Assembly: GCA_033060915.1 (NCBI GenBank)
Contig: CM065388.1
Span: 25,937,001-26,001,000, forward strand
DNA: 64,000 nucleotides
From: Euryodendron excelsum
Lineage: Eukaryota; Streptophyta; Magnoliopsida; Ericales; Pentaphylacaceae
Direction of reading: 5' to 3'
Position 1 is the first letter of the stretch, and each line of letters starts with the position of its first letter. Under the pieces are notes generated by a model. The model was not told where the DNA came from. It was given only the letters and a program-made list of their open reading frames with translations, and searched no databases. The position numbers and the translations under genes are program-made. Below, in pieces: positions 10,330 through 23,809 of this stretch.

Positions 10330-11416
10330 AGAATCTGGTTGTGGACTAGTGATGATAATAGGGGTTGGATCCAATTTTTGGATCCTGAGAATTCTTGGGT
10401 CTATTAGATCTTTGATTTTGTGCTTCAGATGGCAACAGTTTTCTGTGTTATGCGCCTATTCGCCAGAATGGTACTTATAATTGAGTGTTGGTCAAAGAAG
10501 GGTGGCAGGGGATTAGGCAACGATCGAGTTGGTAATGGGTGCAAGTATCCTGCCTTCAGAAGGTCATAGTAAACAGTTGTTTGGGTATAAGCTAGTGGGG
10601 TAAAGGGCTGGTTCCACCCTTTTGCTCTTTTGGATTTGGCGTGTGGTCGAGTGCAAACTAGCTCAAAAGTAGGTGTTGTTGGTGCTGCACGGATTGCTAA
10701 TTTTAGGGAGGGTGGGCCAAGTTTCATTGCAATAATTTTTGTAGGTCCTTTGCTTGGGGTTCATTGAGGCTTTAGATTTTACATTTTAGTTTGCAATTAT
10801 CATCAATATTGTGACCTTTAGGATGAATTTTAGATTGCATGTCTGGGACATAACTCAGGGATTGTGTCGAGGATAGGCTTTGGAACAAAGAACCCAGATT
10901 TGCAAAGTTGGTGGTAAGCTGCACTTGGAGAGTATTCTAGTAGAGTGGAGTCTCGATCTTCTTCTTTTGCTTTCTCCTGGGAAGCGGTATGCTCATATTT
11001 TGCTAGGATCTAACTTTTACCGAGCTCTTGAGCACAAAAGTTGGTAGAATTATGCAGATTTGGTAGAGAGCAATATGGTGCCCGGGCTGTGGTTGGGTGA
11101 CAGCACCCAAAGGGGAGGCTGATTGCTTTTGTCCTTCAATGTTAGCTACATCTGTATGGGGTAGTAGCGATGAAACCGTGGTTTCCAGCCCAACCATTTT
11201 CTCTCCGAGTTTTGCTAACTCCTCCACTATCTGGGCTTGCCCCTACCTGAGTGGTCGACTGGGGGGCACTAAGGTTGAGGGCGCAGATGAAGAGGGCCCC
11301 TTGGATGCCATTGCTTGTTTTAGTATGAACATTTCATCTATTTTGCTTTTCATCTCAATGATGTCCTCGCGAGTGACAAGGTTGTTGGTTATAGAGCCAT
11401 TTGGTTTTATTGCCAT
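10330..11416 (-). pseudogene. gag pseudogene of element X
   Basis: A likely start is ATG at 11416-11414 (MAIKPNGS...), followed by a KSKIDEMF segment also found in the gag copies at 30254 and 54633. The C-terminal part (about 10727-10425) shows FTPLAYTQTTVYYDLLKAG and a proline-rich LPNPLPP stretch. These match the region just before the zinc-knuckle in the other copies, though the knuckle itself is damaged here. The central capsid-like part is badly broken by stops and frameshifts. Gag would form the particle that packages element RNA. The assignment rests on similarity to the two better gag copies in this window and on known Ogre/Tat gag style. It is not functional. Confidence 0.7.
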
Positions 11417-12005
11417 GATTAGGACCCAGTATTTGGTGAGGATCGAGCCCCGGATATTGAGTGGAGTTCTAACTGGCTTCTTTTTGGGTCTTTCTTTTTA
11501 CCTTTGGGGAACGGGGGAGAAGAAGGGAAAAAGTAAAAAGATAAGAAACAAGGTAAAAGTTAGTGCTCGTCTTTGAAAAGTTTTTAAGCAATGCATGTCT
11601 TAGAGGTGCCCCTTACATTAAGAAAGGACTAAACATGATGCTTTGGCTCATTTTTAGAGATAGGGGTTACCCCTATATGCAATACTGTACCTATGCGAGC
11701 CTATTCATTCATTTAGACATTCATGAATTCATTCGATGAAAGTAGGAAGGACAGTTTTATTTCATTTGATTCTTGTACATGGAATTTCAAAAGTACATTG
11801 ACGGGGGAAGGGGAACATTTTCTGTAGAACTTGCTTATCTAGAAATACAATGAAATTCTAAACTACTCTTGAGTCGTCGGATTTGCCTCCTTGGTACTTG
11901 ATGTTGTGAGGCCGTTAAGCGGCCTTGCTTCTGGATTGCCTCTTGTCCTCTTGGCATCCCTATCTCCGTGAGCGGAGAGGGATTAGGGCTCCTCTTTATA
12001 AGATG

Positions 12006-12010
12006 ATCTC
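12006..12010. repeat. Target-site duplication ATCTC, left copy
   Basis: ATCTC is repeated exactly at 16613-16617 on the other side of the minus-strand solo LTR. Confidence 0.9.
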
Positions 12011-15000
12011 TGTCGCGGCCCGATTTTTCATACTCAAAGAATGCACACACAAGTGAAAAAAATACGACACTCTCTCGTTAGAACTCATCCTCTTAGAAGG
12101 ACGAGTGCGACCAAGTTTGAATTGGAAATTGATTTGATTAAGGGCTTTTCGAAAAAGATTTGGAGTCGCCACCTAACTTGATTAAGGTGAGTTAGGTTAC
12201 CTAAAACTAAGTGTAATTCGAAGATTAAACTTATGGTTTTTGAAAAGGTTTTGAAAACTTCCTCTAGAGAGAGTTTTTAAGAAAATAGGTTGTTTGGCAA
12301 CCTTTGGAAAGATTTAAGCTTTTTTTTTTTAAATAACTCCATTTTGGTCTTTGAAAATAGTGATTTTAGGTTCAGAGGTTAGTTACATATAGGGAAGATA
12401 TCCTAAGCTTTTTTTAAACCTTCTATTCACCCTAGGTTCACTCATTTAGAATCTTCGATTATCTATTGTCTAATTATATCCACTTTGAAAAGAATGTTAG
12501 AAAAAAGTTTGATATGTTGCATGACATGCAAGTACAAGAAAAGAATTTGATTTTGAAAATAGATTTGAAGAAAAGATTGAAGCTTGAAAAAAAAAAATTT
12601 GGAAACTTGAAAAAGGTTGTGAAATTGGAAAGTTTGAAAAAGGTTGTGGCCGCACCTATAAGGGTTGCCTACGTATCCCTTTGTTGGGAATTAGGTTAGT
12701 CGTAGTTCGGACAAGAGTCTGATTAAAAATAGAAGGTTTGATTTGAAAAGGTTTAATTTGCAATTTAGATTGGAAGATTGAAAATTAAACTTGAGGAGTA
12801 AAACTTGGACTTCAGTTGGAAGGATTGAGTTTTAAAAACATCTTGACCCAGATTAGAGTTTCAAAAACCATCTTGGTTTAAAAAAGAGTTGGAAGCTTCC
12901 TAATTTAGGGTTAGAGTTGAACTAGGGTTTAGGTATCCTAAGAATTAGGTAATCTAGGGTTAAAGCATGCAATTGAAAAGACTTGATTTGAATTTAAGAA
13001 GTTTGATTTTAGAAAACTTAGAATTTAGGAAAGATAGGATTGGAAAAGACTTGATTTGATTTTGAAACACTTGACTTGGAATAATTGAAAAAATTTTTGA
13101 ATTGAATGTTTGATTTGAAAGAATCTAAAAAGTTAGAGTTTAGAAAAGATCGGATTTAGGAAATCTTTGAGTTAGGAAAGTTTCAAAATAGAAAAGTTCC
13201 ATTTTAGGAAAGTGCCAAATTAGAAAAGTTTCATTTTAGGAAAAATCCAAATTAGGAAAGTTTCATTTTAGGAAAGAGTTGGTTTTAGAAAGATTTGAAT
13301 TTAGAAAGTTTTAAATTTAGAAATATTTGAACTTAGAAAGATTTGAAATTTGAAAAGATTTGAAAGTTTGAAATTTAGAAAGTTGGAATTTTGAAAGGAT
13401 TGGAATTAGGAAAGATTTGAAAGTTTGAAATTAGGAAATGTTTGAAAGTTTGAGATTAGGAAAAGTTTAAAAGTTTGAGTTTTGGAAAGACTTGAAGTTA
13501 GGAAAGATTTAAGATTAGGAAAGGTTGGAATTATGAAATATTTGATTTCTATTTCCTAAAGTTGAAGATTAGATTTTATTTCTAAAAATAGATAATTTGA
13601 TTTTGTTTCCAAAAAGTAGAGGATTTGATTTGGGTTCCTAAATTGAAGGATTGGATTTGGTTTCTAAGTTAGGAGATTGGATTTGACATGTAATTGGAAA
13701 GGTTGAGTTTTGGAAATCTTGGATTTAAAATCTATGATTTGGTGTGAAAAAGAGATTTTGAAAATCTATGATTTGATGATGAAAATAGTTTTGGAAACCT
13801 ATAATTTGAGGCAAAATAGGAAGTCATGATTTTAAAAAAAGAATTAGGGTATCCTAACAATGGATTCTAAGGCTTGACTTGGGCTTCAAGGCAAAGAGCT
13901 TTGAAAAGTAGGATCTTTGAAAAGAGAGTTTTTAGAAAACAGATTTGAAAAGCAATTTTGGAAAGGGATTTGAATAGGGACTTCTACAAGTCTCTTAAAT
14001 ATCTCACTTTTCTAAAACGATTCTAACCATGAAAAGATTAGAACCATTCTAGGGTTGTGAGTTTGAAAACAAAACAAGAATTTAAAATATGGATCATAAT
14101 GATCACATTAAATATAACACTTTCTTAAAACAATCCTAACCATGGAATGACTAGAATCATCTTAAGATTGTGGTTTTGACAAAAACAATTTAGGGTTTAC
14201 ACCCAAAATTTTAACCTTGATGGTTACATTGAACATAATACTTTTCTAAAACAACCCTAACCATGGAATGGCTAGAATCATCCTAGGAGTGTGATTTTGA
14301 AAATAAGTTTAAAACAAGAAGATTTTTAATGCAAGTTTTGAAAGAGGATTTTGATGCAAGTTTTGAAAATAACTTTGAAAATAATTTTGAATGGATGTAT
14401 GAATATGACATGCATAATGCAAGTAGGGTCGTGAACATACAAGGTTAGGCTTCACCACATAATCAAGAGAGCCAAATCCACATGGTCTAAGGTTAAACTA
14501 GAAGAAAGTCCCCAATATAGTGACTTTCAACAGTCCTTCCTAGGCATGAATCGGGGAGTCCCTTGTTTCAAGCATGTAAGAAGAGGAGGAAGAAGATAGG
14601 GACTAAAATAGAAGAAAACCCAAGTGGGTTTGGAGAGAGAAGAAAGAGGGGGGAATTACATAAATGTAAACAGAAAACCAACCTCGTATTCTTCTTGCTT
14701 TAATTACTTTGCTTTACTTGAACTTTGAGTGCTTTGAAGTTGGAGCACTTGAGTCTTCAATGGCTTGTTTGAAGGCTTGTGATTGAGTGTATGGAGTGTG
14801 TATAGGCTAGGGTTTGAGTGTATGGAGGCTAGGGTTTGCAAAGGCTTGAGAGAATTAGGGTTTGGAGAGACTTCGAGCTCTGATTTCAGAGAGGCAGCAT
14901 TTCTAAACTAAGTTTACAGACCCTTTTTACACAAGGGGAGGGTCAGTATTTATAGGCAATTAAAATCGCCTTGGCACCTGTTGCGATGGCGCTAGGGTAA

Positions 15001-16612
15001 ATTTTACATTGGCGCTAGGCCATTTATTGGCTTGGTGCCACTATTAGTGGTGCCATCTACTTAGGAAAATTTTTAGGGTGGAAAGAAACGTATCTTTGAC
15101 CCTTGGTACGCAAGGCAGAAGATTTGGTCCCCTAACCTAGTGACTACCATGCAATTTTTGGTTTGGCTCCACTAGTAGTGACTCCGGAAGGTCCAAGATT
15201 AATTTGGAAGGCCGGGAATGGATGGAAACTCTTGAAAGGGTGTCCCAAGAGTAATGGGCTTGAGAAACAACGTTGGGATGTTTAAAAAGGTCTATCGGCC
15301 CACTAGGGGCAAAACGATCAATTGAACCGGGAAAACACCGGAATGGACCTGGAACGACCCATGAGAACGCTTAAAGTTAGGAAACACTATTGAGAGTGTT
15401 CTGGAGGGTTTCTGGTTTCATACCCAGAGCCAGCGTGGTTGGAAAAGATGACCGACCCATTAGGGGCAAAATTATCATTTTACGCTGGGCTTGCTGGAAT
15501 AGACTCGGAATGATCTGAAAAGGTGTTTGAAGGTCAAGAATACTATTAGAAGCATCCTCATGAGGTAATCGATTTGATACACAAAGCCGGTGTGGTTCCC
15601 GGAGGCGATCGGATGCCTAGGGGCAAAATAGTCATTTTGACTAGATGGTCTCGAAATTAATTCAGAACTAACTGGAAGGCATTTGAACATGTCGGATTTT
15701 TTTTGGGACAATCTTGGGAAGGTGAACTTACCGCTATGAGAACTTAGGTACTTTCTTAAAATGCGTGCCAAAAAAGCCCAAGGGGTAATTTGGTCATTTT
15801 TTACCAGAGTGGGCTAGCAGGGACTGGTGTTAACCTGGATTTTGAGTGTTTCCATCACTCTGACGGTGTGTGACGAGTTGGTTTCTAAAGATATCCCGTC
15901 CTTTGATAAACGTGTCATTGCCAAGAGGCGTGTTCGGTCCCGTGACATAGGGGTTTTGTTGGCAATTCCCAATGTCAACCAGTTTGTGAGTATTTTTGCC
16001 ACTCTAACGGTTGCGATGTTTGGGAGTGTTTTCATCACTTTGACAGTATGCATTCATTCCGAAAACTATCTGATCTCGGGAAGCTGCCGGATGGTCTTAT
16101 TGTCTGAGGAATCAACTTTCTCGAAAGATGTGATGAATAACGAACATTCTACATTGGTAGGCTAGCAAGTGCCAGAAGTGAACTGTTCTACCATCTCGGG
16201 AACTTGGGTTCTGTCTCGGTTTACAGGTTTGAATGGACTTACCGTTTTGAGGAGTTTTCTTGATAAACGTGTCAGATTAGATAAACTTACCGTCTAAGGG
16301 ATTAACTTTTTCGAAAGACACATTAGATTTGAATTTGATTGGTCTGGATTGGAATTGAATTTGGAACTAGATTTGAGATTGAAATAGGGACTTACCATCT
16401 TTAGGAAGACGCGCCAACTGGACTTGGACCGAGCAATGTCACAAGAGAATTTTTGTTATTTTGCCTCTATTGGGCTTGGCGGGCCCGTGAAGTGATCGAT
16501 TGAGTGGATTGAGTCTGAAAAATCAGTTTAGACTTGAATGTGTCTGTGTCGGTTTGAATGTGAGCCCAGTTAGACCGAAGATTGCTGAGCGGGTAAAAAT
16601 GGGGTGCTTTCA
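12011..16612 (-). mobile_element. Solo long LTR on the minus strand
   Basis: Read on the minus strand it starts TGAAAGCACCCC (16612) and ends GCCGCGACA (12011). It is 4602 bp long with an exact 5-bp duplication ATCTC on both sides and no internal region, so it is a solo LTR from recombination between the two LTRs of a former element. The flanking X sequence continues across it. Inside, in minus-strand order, are four roughly 157-bp U3 repeats (about 15780-15300), a TGGTGCCACT palindrome (15033-15055), the TATA box, the donor-like site (GT at 14682), the G-poor tract (13990-12720), the GGATACGTAGGCA-type block and the LTR-end hairpin. Confidence 0.92.
14947..14954 (-). promoter_or_regulatory. 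TATA box of minus-strand solo LTR
   Basis: TATAAATA on the minus strand, in the usual position after the palindrome and 272 nt before the donor-like site at 14682. Confidence 0.7.
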
Positions 16613-16617
16613 ATCTC
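16613..16617. repeat. Target-site duplication ATCTC, right copy
   Basis: Exact partner of 12006-12010. Confidence 0.9.
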
Positions 16618-17266
16618 GATGCGTGCCATGAGTCCTTAGGGTTAATTGGTACACTTAGGATTTTAGGTAGGCTTTGAATGAGCAAGACTGGCTTTGAGCC
16701 ACTCTCTATGGGGTTGATCATATGCATGGAATATAATAACTTGAGTTACTTTAGAATTCTTGTCTTGAGATAAGCATGGATGCATGAGCAGCATAACAGT
16801 TGTATAGGAGTGGAGAATACATGAGCAATGTAGCAACAGGAGTTAAGCAATTTAATTTAGACAGAAAGTAAGAAAAAGTAAAACGGTTGCCCTTTCCTCT
16901 TTGATTTTGAAATTGACGTGTGTGTCTTAAATTTGGCAGAGGTTCGGCTATGCATGGGGTGCTATATAAACATAAGGTTGGGGGTTACTAATGCTTCCTA
17001 AAAAGCTCGGTTTCTGAACCTTCAAACCTCTAATGTCCACCCCTGAAAGGGTGAACCCCATTTTTGGTTGGTGGTTTGAGTGGGGGAACTATCAAGAGGC
17101 CGTTATACGAGAAACCAATCGGCATCCGCTAACAGCCAATATATTGTTCATCCTTATAACTAGTAGGGTAGTTACCAAGTAGTTATGCAAATATACAAAT
17201 ACAAGTGGACGCACCAAGTATGTGTGGAATTTTTGAAAAAAAAATGGAGGAAAGGGCCCAACAACA
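16618..17266 (-). mobile_element. Element X internal leader, part
   Basis: On the minus strand this matches the leader between primer site and gag in the plus-strand elements (about 24190-24860 and 53400-54060), including the segments around CTCAAGACAAGAATTC and GCATATGATC. It is non-coding. It is separated from the primer-site-proximal part (37271-37599) by insertion of the Athila-like element. Confidence 0.8.
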
Positions 17267-17271
17267 CCCAT
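17267..17271. repeat. Target-site duplication CCCAT, left copy
   Basis: CCCAT recurs exactly at 37266-37270, beyond the 3' LTR of the Athila-like element. X sequence resumes on each side. Confidence 0.9.
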
Positions 17272-18461
17272 TGATAATAACTCAAAATTGTAGTTTTATA
17301 GTGGTTTGAATAAACATGATCCCATCTCTCTAATAATTATTTTTCATGTTTAGAGGTAAATATGGGATTTTACTTTTCACCATTGTATGGTAAATGTTTT
17401 CATATTTAAATTGTTGTATTCATATGTTTAATTGTATTTTCTCTTATAGGAAATACAAGACAATAAATCATATGCAAAATGTGTGAAAAGGATGAACATT
17501 TCCTGCAAATTGAAGGAGTCATATTCATGTGTGAACAAAAGAAAATTCCAAGATAAGATGAGTAAAATCTAGGCAGATGGGATTTGAGATAGTTGTAGTA
17601 TATTGGCTGTAACTTTTGACTCACAAATTCGATTAACCTAATTTTTGTGCAATTGAAAAGAAGACTTCTAGATATACAATTATGTATCTAATATGGATCT
17701 CGTGAATCTACCATTTCATGGTCAAAATTGGGCTGTAAGTCAACTTTGGTGCAAACTCTCGAATTTCCATGTCTATTTTCAAACTTTGTGGCTATTGTCT
17801 TCTTCTATGAATTTTTTTTTTTTTATCCTTGGCTATAGATAGGAGTGAGATATAGAAGTAAAAGACATGTCCTTCTATCTTTATTCACCTATTCTCTCTC
17901 TTTTGCTTAAGTTTTATTTAGTTATAGTTATAATGGTTTGCTAAGCTCCTAACTAAGGCTAGGAGTGAAATGTTTAATGAAGTTGTAGTACTTGTTCTTT
18001 GATCCATGAAATATTTTTCAAACCAAAGTCTTTTTAATTGAATGTCCATGTGTTTTAGAAAAGTTTTTATTCTGTAAAATTCCTTGATTTATTGTTAACT
18101 ACGGGTATAATGAATGCTTGGAATTCCCTGCAAAGCAAATAACTAGATTTGCAAAGTTTTGATCAATCAATTATAAGACTAATCTTATGATACTATTTTT
18201 CTATAAAATCACCATTTCATCTTCCAATTGAAATCACTTTTTAGTTGATTTTCAATTGAGTTATAATAAGAGATCAAGAATGAACATTACAAGCTTGTTA
18301 GAAGTGTAACTCCGATGCCTTAGCAATCTCATCATTATCTCTTAACCCCATATTTTCTACTTGTGTCATTTGTTCAACCAATTCCTGTGGTTCGAAACTC
18401 GGACTCACGAGTTTATACTACTTTGTGACAACCTGCACTTAGGTTTTTAATTTTTCTATCA
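17272..18461 (+). mobile_element. Athila-like 5' LTR
   Basis: 1190 bp, TGATAATAACTC...TCTATCA. It is collinear with 36070-37265 over its length. A T-rich stretch and TATAGATAGGAG-like sequence near 17835 sit mid-LTR. Confidence 0.9.
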
Positions 18462-18471
18462 CATTAATTTT

Positions 18472-18490
18472 TGGCGCCGTTGCTGGGGAT
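18472..18490 (+). other. Primer-binding site, tRNA-Asp type
   Basis: TGGCGCCGTTGCTGGGGAT lies 10 bases after the 5' LTR. It fits the 3' end of plant tRNA-Asp as I recall it, with one mismatch (T for C). Athila-group elements commonly use this primer. Confidence 0.85.
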
Positions 18491-18587
18491 TGAGGCTGGA
18501 TAAGACGTACATGTTGATTCTACCTCTTTATGAATCTGCTAACTTCGTTCCATCATTTATCTTGTTGTTATTTTATTTTTTTTTTGC

Positions 18588-20428
18588 ATGACCTCTTGGT
18601 ATCGTGATCAAGGTGGGCATTTGGTTAAATTTGATTTAGAAAATATTGTTGGTAATTTATTTGAAGTTCCTATATATTCTCACACACTTGACACCATGGC
18701 TGATGATGGTAGTGATTACGGGAATAATGAACTTCAAAACAATGCACAAATGCGAACCTTGCATGAATATTTGCAACCTCCTAGGAGTAGTGCTCCTTCA
18801 TATATTATTTTTCCTCTCCAAGCTAATAATTTTAATTTTAAACCATGTACGATTCCATTACTTCCAAAATTTCATAGTTTAGAATCTCATATTCCCTATT
18901 TACACATTAAAGAATTTGAGGAAGTTTGTGCTGCTTTTCATGACTAGCCTTGTAGTGAAGAAGTAGTTAGGTTAAAAATATTTCATTTCTCTTTAAAGGA
19001 TAAATCAAAGATTTGGCTTAACTCTTTAAGATCAAGGTCAATGGGCACATGGCAAGGGATGCAAACTGAATTTTTGAAAAAGTTTTTTTCCAATTCAAAG
19101 AACTAATGCTTTGAAAAGACAAATCATGAATTTTTTCTCAAAAAGAAAATGAAACCTTTTTGCAATGTTAGGAACGTTTCAAAGGATTGTTAAACTCTTG
19201 TCCACATCATGGCTACGAAAGTTGGTGCACCATTAGTTTTCTCTATGAAGGTTTGACACCCCAAATGTGCCAAATTCGTAGAAACAATGTGCAATGGTAA
19301 ATTTTTAAATAAAGACCCCAATGAGGCTTCATAATATTTTGACCAACTAGCTGAAAATGCTTAATCTTGAGATGCTACTGTCCTTCTCGAAAGTTCAAGT
19401 AAGACTAAGCTTCCTTCTACTATTTCTAGTGGAGGTACATACCACCTTAGGGAGGAAGATGATTTAAGCACTAGATTAGCAAGTTTGGCAAGGAAAGTCG
19501 AGGTCATGGAATTAAAGAAAGTTAATGAAATCAAAACCGTGCAAAAAGAAGTGTGTGGAATTTGTGAAATTATGGGAAACTGACCCATGAGTATCCAACA
19601 ATTCCAACTTTTAAAGAAGTGTTGCATGATCAAGCAAATGCCATGGACACTTACAAGAAGCCTTTTCCATCTCCGTACTCTAAGACATATAATCCAGGAT
19701 GGAGGAATCATCCTAATTTTAGTTGGAAGAGTGATAATAATGGAGTAGCACCACCTTCGCAATGGCCTTCTAATTTTATTCCTTATGTTCCCGCACATAA
19801 GAAGAGCCTTGAGGATACGTTGCAACAATTTATGCAAGGTCAAGCAACCATCAACAACCAAACCTCACATGCTATCAATGATATAAGAAACACCCTCACT
19901 AAGTTGACCTCTTCTTTGAGCATTCAAGAAAAGGGTAGATTTCCTGCTCAACCCCAGGCAAATCCACAAGGTCAATTTAGTGTGATGATTGTTTATCTAA
20001 TGATACTCAACTTAAGCATGTCAAGGCTATCACTACCTTGAGAAGTGAAACAATTATTGATAAAACCATACCTATGAGGGCCCAAAAGTTAGAGGATGTT
20101 TTAAAAACCATTGATAGTGATGAACTTAACAAGCCTGAGTCAAATAAAGAGGTAAAATGTCCCATTCCTGCACCATTCCCATAGAGCTTGCAAAAGCCTC
20201 AAAAGTTGAACACCAATGCTGAGATTTTTGAATTGTTCAAACAAGTGAAGATTAATATCCCCTTGTTGGATGCAATAAAACAAGTTCCTTCTTATGCCAA
20301 ATTTTTGAAAGACTTGTGTACTGTTAAGTGAAAGCTTAATGTATAAAAGAAGGCCTTTTTAACTGAACAAGTGAGTGCTATCATACAACACAATACTCCT
20401 TCTAAATAGAAAGATCCTAGATGCCCTA
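18588..20428 (+). pseudogene. Athila-like gag with start of protease linker, broken
   Basis: The first open stretch (18588-18947) contains RTLHEYLQPP and PLLPKFHSLESH followed by HIKEFEEVCAAF, the typical start of Athila gag. It continues past a stop as KDKSKIWLNSL, then a frameshift near 19090. A damaged zinc knuckle lies at about 19550-19600: CGIC and THEYP are recognisable but in different frames, and the last Cys is Tyr. The next open stretch (19619-20041) has YSKTYNPGWRNHPNFSW, an Athila hallmark. The stretch 20220-20428 carries KQVPSYAKFLKDLC, known from just upstream of the protease. The gene is then cut by the C-type LTR at 20429. Several stops and frameshifts make it non-functional. 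Confidence 0.85.
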
Positions 20429-21240
20429 TGTAAGTACCCCTTTTTTGCCCGCTCGTCGATCTCTGACCCAATTAGACTCACTTTTAAACATCACAGCTAC
20501 ATTCAGACTCAAACCCACCCTCAAAACTCCAAACCAGTCCACCAGTCGCTTCTTGGGCCCATCGGGCCCACTTGAAGCCAAATGTCCATTTTGCCCCTAG
20601 CAAGCCAGTCGCATTTTCCAACCACACCGGCTCTAGGTATCAAATAGGTTACCTTTTGAGATTTCTTCTAACAGTATTCCAAACCTTTTAATACCTTTTC
20701 AGACCATTCTGAGTCTATTTCGATAAGCCCAGTGCAAAATAACCGTTTTGCGCCTGGTGGGCCGGTGGTCATTCCCAACCACACGGGCTCTGGGTATCAA
20801 ATAGAAAATCCATTAAAACACTCTCAATAGTGTTTCCAACCTTCTAGCCTTCTCACGGGTCACTCTGGGTCCATTCCGGTGTTTCCCTAGTTTAACCAAC
20901 CATTTTACTGTTGGTGGGCCAGTCAAACTTTTCAATTATCCCGACATTGTTTCTCAAACCAGTTACCTCCGGGACACTCTTTCAAAGGTTCCTATCCACC
21001 CCCGGCTTTCCAGATCATTCCCAGACTTTTCAGAATCACTCTTAGTGGAGCCAAGTCAAAAATTGCATGGTAGTCATTAGGACAAGTCCCCAAATTTTCT
21101 GCCTTGCGTCCCAAGGGTCAAAGATTTGTTTCTTGCCCCCTTAAAAACTTCCCGAAGGAGGTGGCGCCACTCCTAGTGGCACCAAGTGTAATTTTGCACA
21201 GGCGCCACTATAACAGGCGCCATTTCCTATTTTGACTGCC

Positions 21241-21248
21241 TATAAATA
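21241..21248 (+). promoter_or_regulatory. TATA box of C-type LTR
   Basis: TATAAATA, 57 bp after the palindrome and 268 nt before the donor-like site. Confidence 0.75.
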
Positions 21249-23785
21249 CAGACCTCCCCCTACATATTCTGGGTTTGAAAAATCACTCTAGAAACTTTGC
21301 CTCTTTGAAAACAGAGCCCAAAGTTCCTCAAAACCCTAATTCTTTCAAACCCTAGCCTCCATACACTCCAACCCTAGCTTCTACATACTTTATACACTCA
21401 AACATATGCCTCCAAGTATCCATTGAAGAACAAGTGCTGGATCTTCAAAGCACTCAAAGTTCAAGTCAAGTAAAGCAAACAAAGCCATCAAAGCAAGAAG
21501 AAAACAAGGTTGGTTTTCTATTTGCTTTTATGTAATCCCCCTCTCTCTTCTCTCTCCTAACCCACTTAGGTTGTCTTCTATTTTAATCCCCATCTTCTAC
21601 CTCTTCTTCTTGCATGCTTGAAATGAGGGACTCCTCGATTCATGCCTAAGAAGAACTATTGAAGGTCAACGTGCTGTGGGCTTTCTTCAAGTTCAACCTT
21701 AGATGGTGTGGGTTTGGCCCCCTTGATTATGTAGTGAAACTTAACCTTGTATGTTCATGACCCTATTTGCATTGTAGTTATCATGTTCTTACGTTGTATT
21801 CAAAATTGCATTCAAAGTTATTTTAAAACTTGTATCAAAGTTTTCTTTCAAAACTTAGCATTCAAAATCTTCTTCTTTAAAACTTGTTTTCAAAACCACC
21901 ATCCTAAGGTGATTCTAGCCATTCTATGGTTAGGATTGCTTTAGGAAAGTATTACATTCAATGTGACTATCAAGGTCAAAATTTTGGGTTCAAACCCTAA
22001 TTTGTTTTTATCAAAACCACGATCTTAAGATGATTCGAGCCATTCCATGGCTAGGATTGTTTTAGGAAAGTGTTACATTAAAAGTGATCATTATGGTCCA
22101 TATTTCAAATCCTAGTTGTTGTCAAATCACAACCCTGGAATGGTTTTAATCTTTTCATGGTTAGAACTGTTTTAGGAAAGTGAGATATTTAAGAGACTTA
22201 CAAATGTCTATATTCAAACCTCTTTCCAAATAGTTCTGCAAATCTACTTTCTAAAAACTCTTCTTGAAGATTTACTTTTCAAAAACTCATTGTCTTGGAG
22301 TCTAACTCAAAACCCTAGAATCCATTATTAAGAAACCCTAACTCCTTTTTTAAAATCATAACTTCTTGTTTTGCTTCAAATCATAGATTTCCAAAACTCT
22401 TTTTCTATATAGAATCATAGATTTTCAAAACTCAACCTTTCCAATTATATGTCAAATCAAATTCTTCAATTTAGGAAACCAAATTCAATCCTCCAATTTT
22501 AGAAACAAAATCAAATCTTCTATTTTCGGAAATAAGATCCAATCTTCAACTTTAGAAAATAAAGATCAAATCTTTCCTAATTTCAATCTTTCCTAATTCC
22601 AATGTTTCCTAATTTTAAACTTTCAAATCTTTTCAAATTTCAAATCTTTCTAAATTCAAAACTTTCCAAATTCAAATATTTCCAAAATCAATTTTTTCTC
22701 AGAAAGGAAACTTTCCTAATTAAAAACTTTCCTAATTTGGAACTTTCCTAAAATGAAACTTTTCTAACTTGGAACTTTCCTAATTCAAATCTTTTCTAAA
22801 ACTAAACTTTCTAAAGTCGAACCTTTCTAGTTCAAGTGCATTGCCTTAACCCTAGGTTGCAAGAACCCTAGGAGGCCAAAGCCTTAGTTCAACCCTAACT
22901 CTAAAGTTAGGAAGCTTCTACTCTTCTCTAAACTCAAGTCTAAACCTAGATGGTTTTCAAACTCCAATTCAAGTAAAGATGATTTCAAAGCTTAATTCAA
23001 TCTTTCCAAAACAAGTTCATGTTCTATTTCAAAGTTAATTTTAAAACTTTAATTTTCAATCTTCCAATCAAAGTTCAATTTCAAATCTTCAAATCAAAGT
23101 TCAAATCAAACTCTTTTCAAGTCAAACTTTCTAAAGACCCCAAAGTGTATATTTTCAATCGGATCACGAGTCCAAACTACGACTAACCTGATTTCTAATA
23201 AAGCGATACGTAGGTAACCCTTGTGGGTGCAGTCACAACCTTTTCAAGTTTCCAGTTTCCATAGCCTTTTTCAAAATTCCAATTCCCTATTTCAAAGTCA
23301 ATCTCTTCTCAAGTTCTTTTTCTTGCACTTGCATGTCATTCATCATGTCAAACCTCTTTTTAAAATTCTCAAAGTGGATACAAGTGGATATTGGACATTC
23401 GAAGATTCTAAATGAGTGAACCTAAGGTGAATAGACATGTAGGTATCGCAAGGGCAGAATAGGGTGATAGCCTAGTGCATCTTCCCTACACGTAACCAAC
23501 CTTCGAACCTAGAATCACATTTTTAACAGACAAAAAACGGAGTTATTTTTCAAAAGGGCTTAAATCTTTCCAAAGGTTGCCAAACAACTTGTTTTATCCA
23601 AAAAAAATAAAAAAAATCCTCCCTTGAGGAAGTATTTCAAAAACCTTTTCAAAAAACTCTAAGTTTAATCTTCAGATTGCACTTAGTTTTAGGTGACCTA
23701 ACTCACCTTAACAAAGTTAGGTGGTGACTCCAAATCTTTTCCAAAAGCCCTTATTCAAATAAATTTTTAATGCAAATCTGGTCGC

Positions 23786-23809
23786 ACTCATCCTTCTAGG
23801 AGGATGAGT
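23786..23809 (+). other. LTR-end hairpin, C-type copy
   Basis: Arms ACTCATCCTTCT and AGGAGGATGAGT pair fully with one G-U pair. Confidence 0.65.

Larger units (their letters stand above)
9217..12010 (-). mobile_element. Element X internal region, 3' portion (gag and downstream)
   Basis: Read on the minus strand this matches the plus-strand internal regions at 24860-25460, 30254-31620 and 31820-32550. For example, the segment around 9226-9330 is the reverse complement of a close relative of 32400-32520. It holds the X gag remnant and the non-coding tail. It is interrupted on the left by the B-type LTR and on the right by the solo LTR at 12011-16612. From 9217 to about 10300 I see no coding sequence, only this conserved tail. 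Confidence 0.8.

Noticed and set aside
11097..11576. A 159-codon plus-strand open frame
   Set aside because: It is the reverse-strand shadow of the X gag pseudogene, which is recognised on the minus strand by similarity to two other gag copies.
19361..19861. A 166-codon minus-strand open frame
   Set aside because: It lies antisense to the Athila-like gag, whose plus-strand frames carry the recognised motifs.
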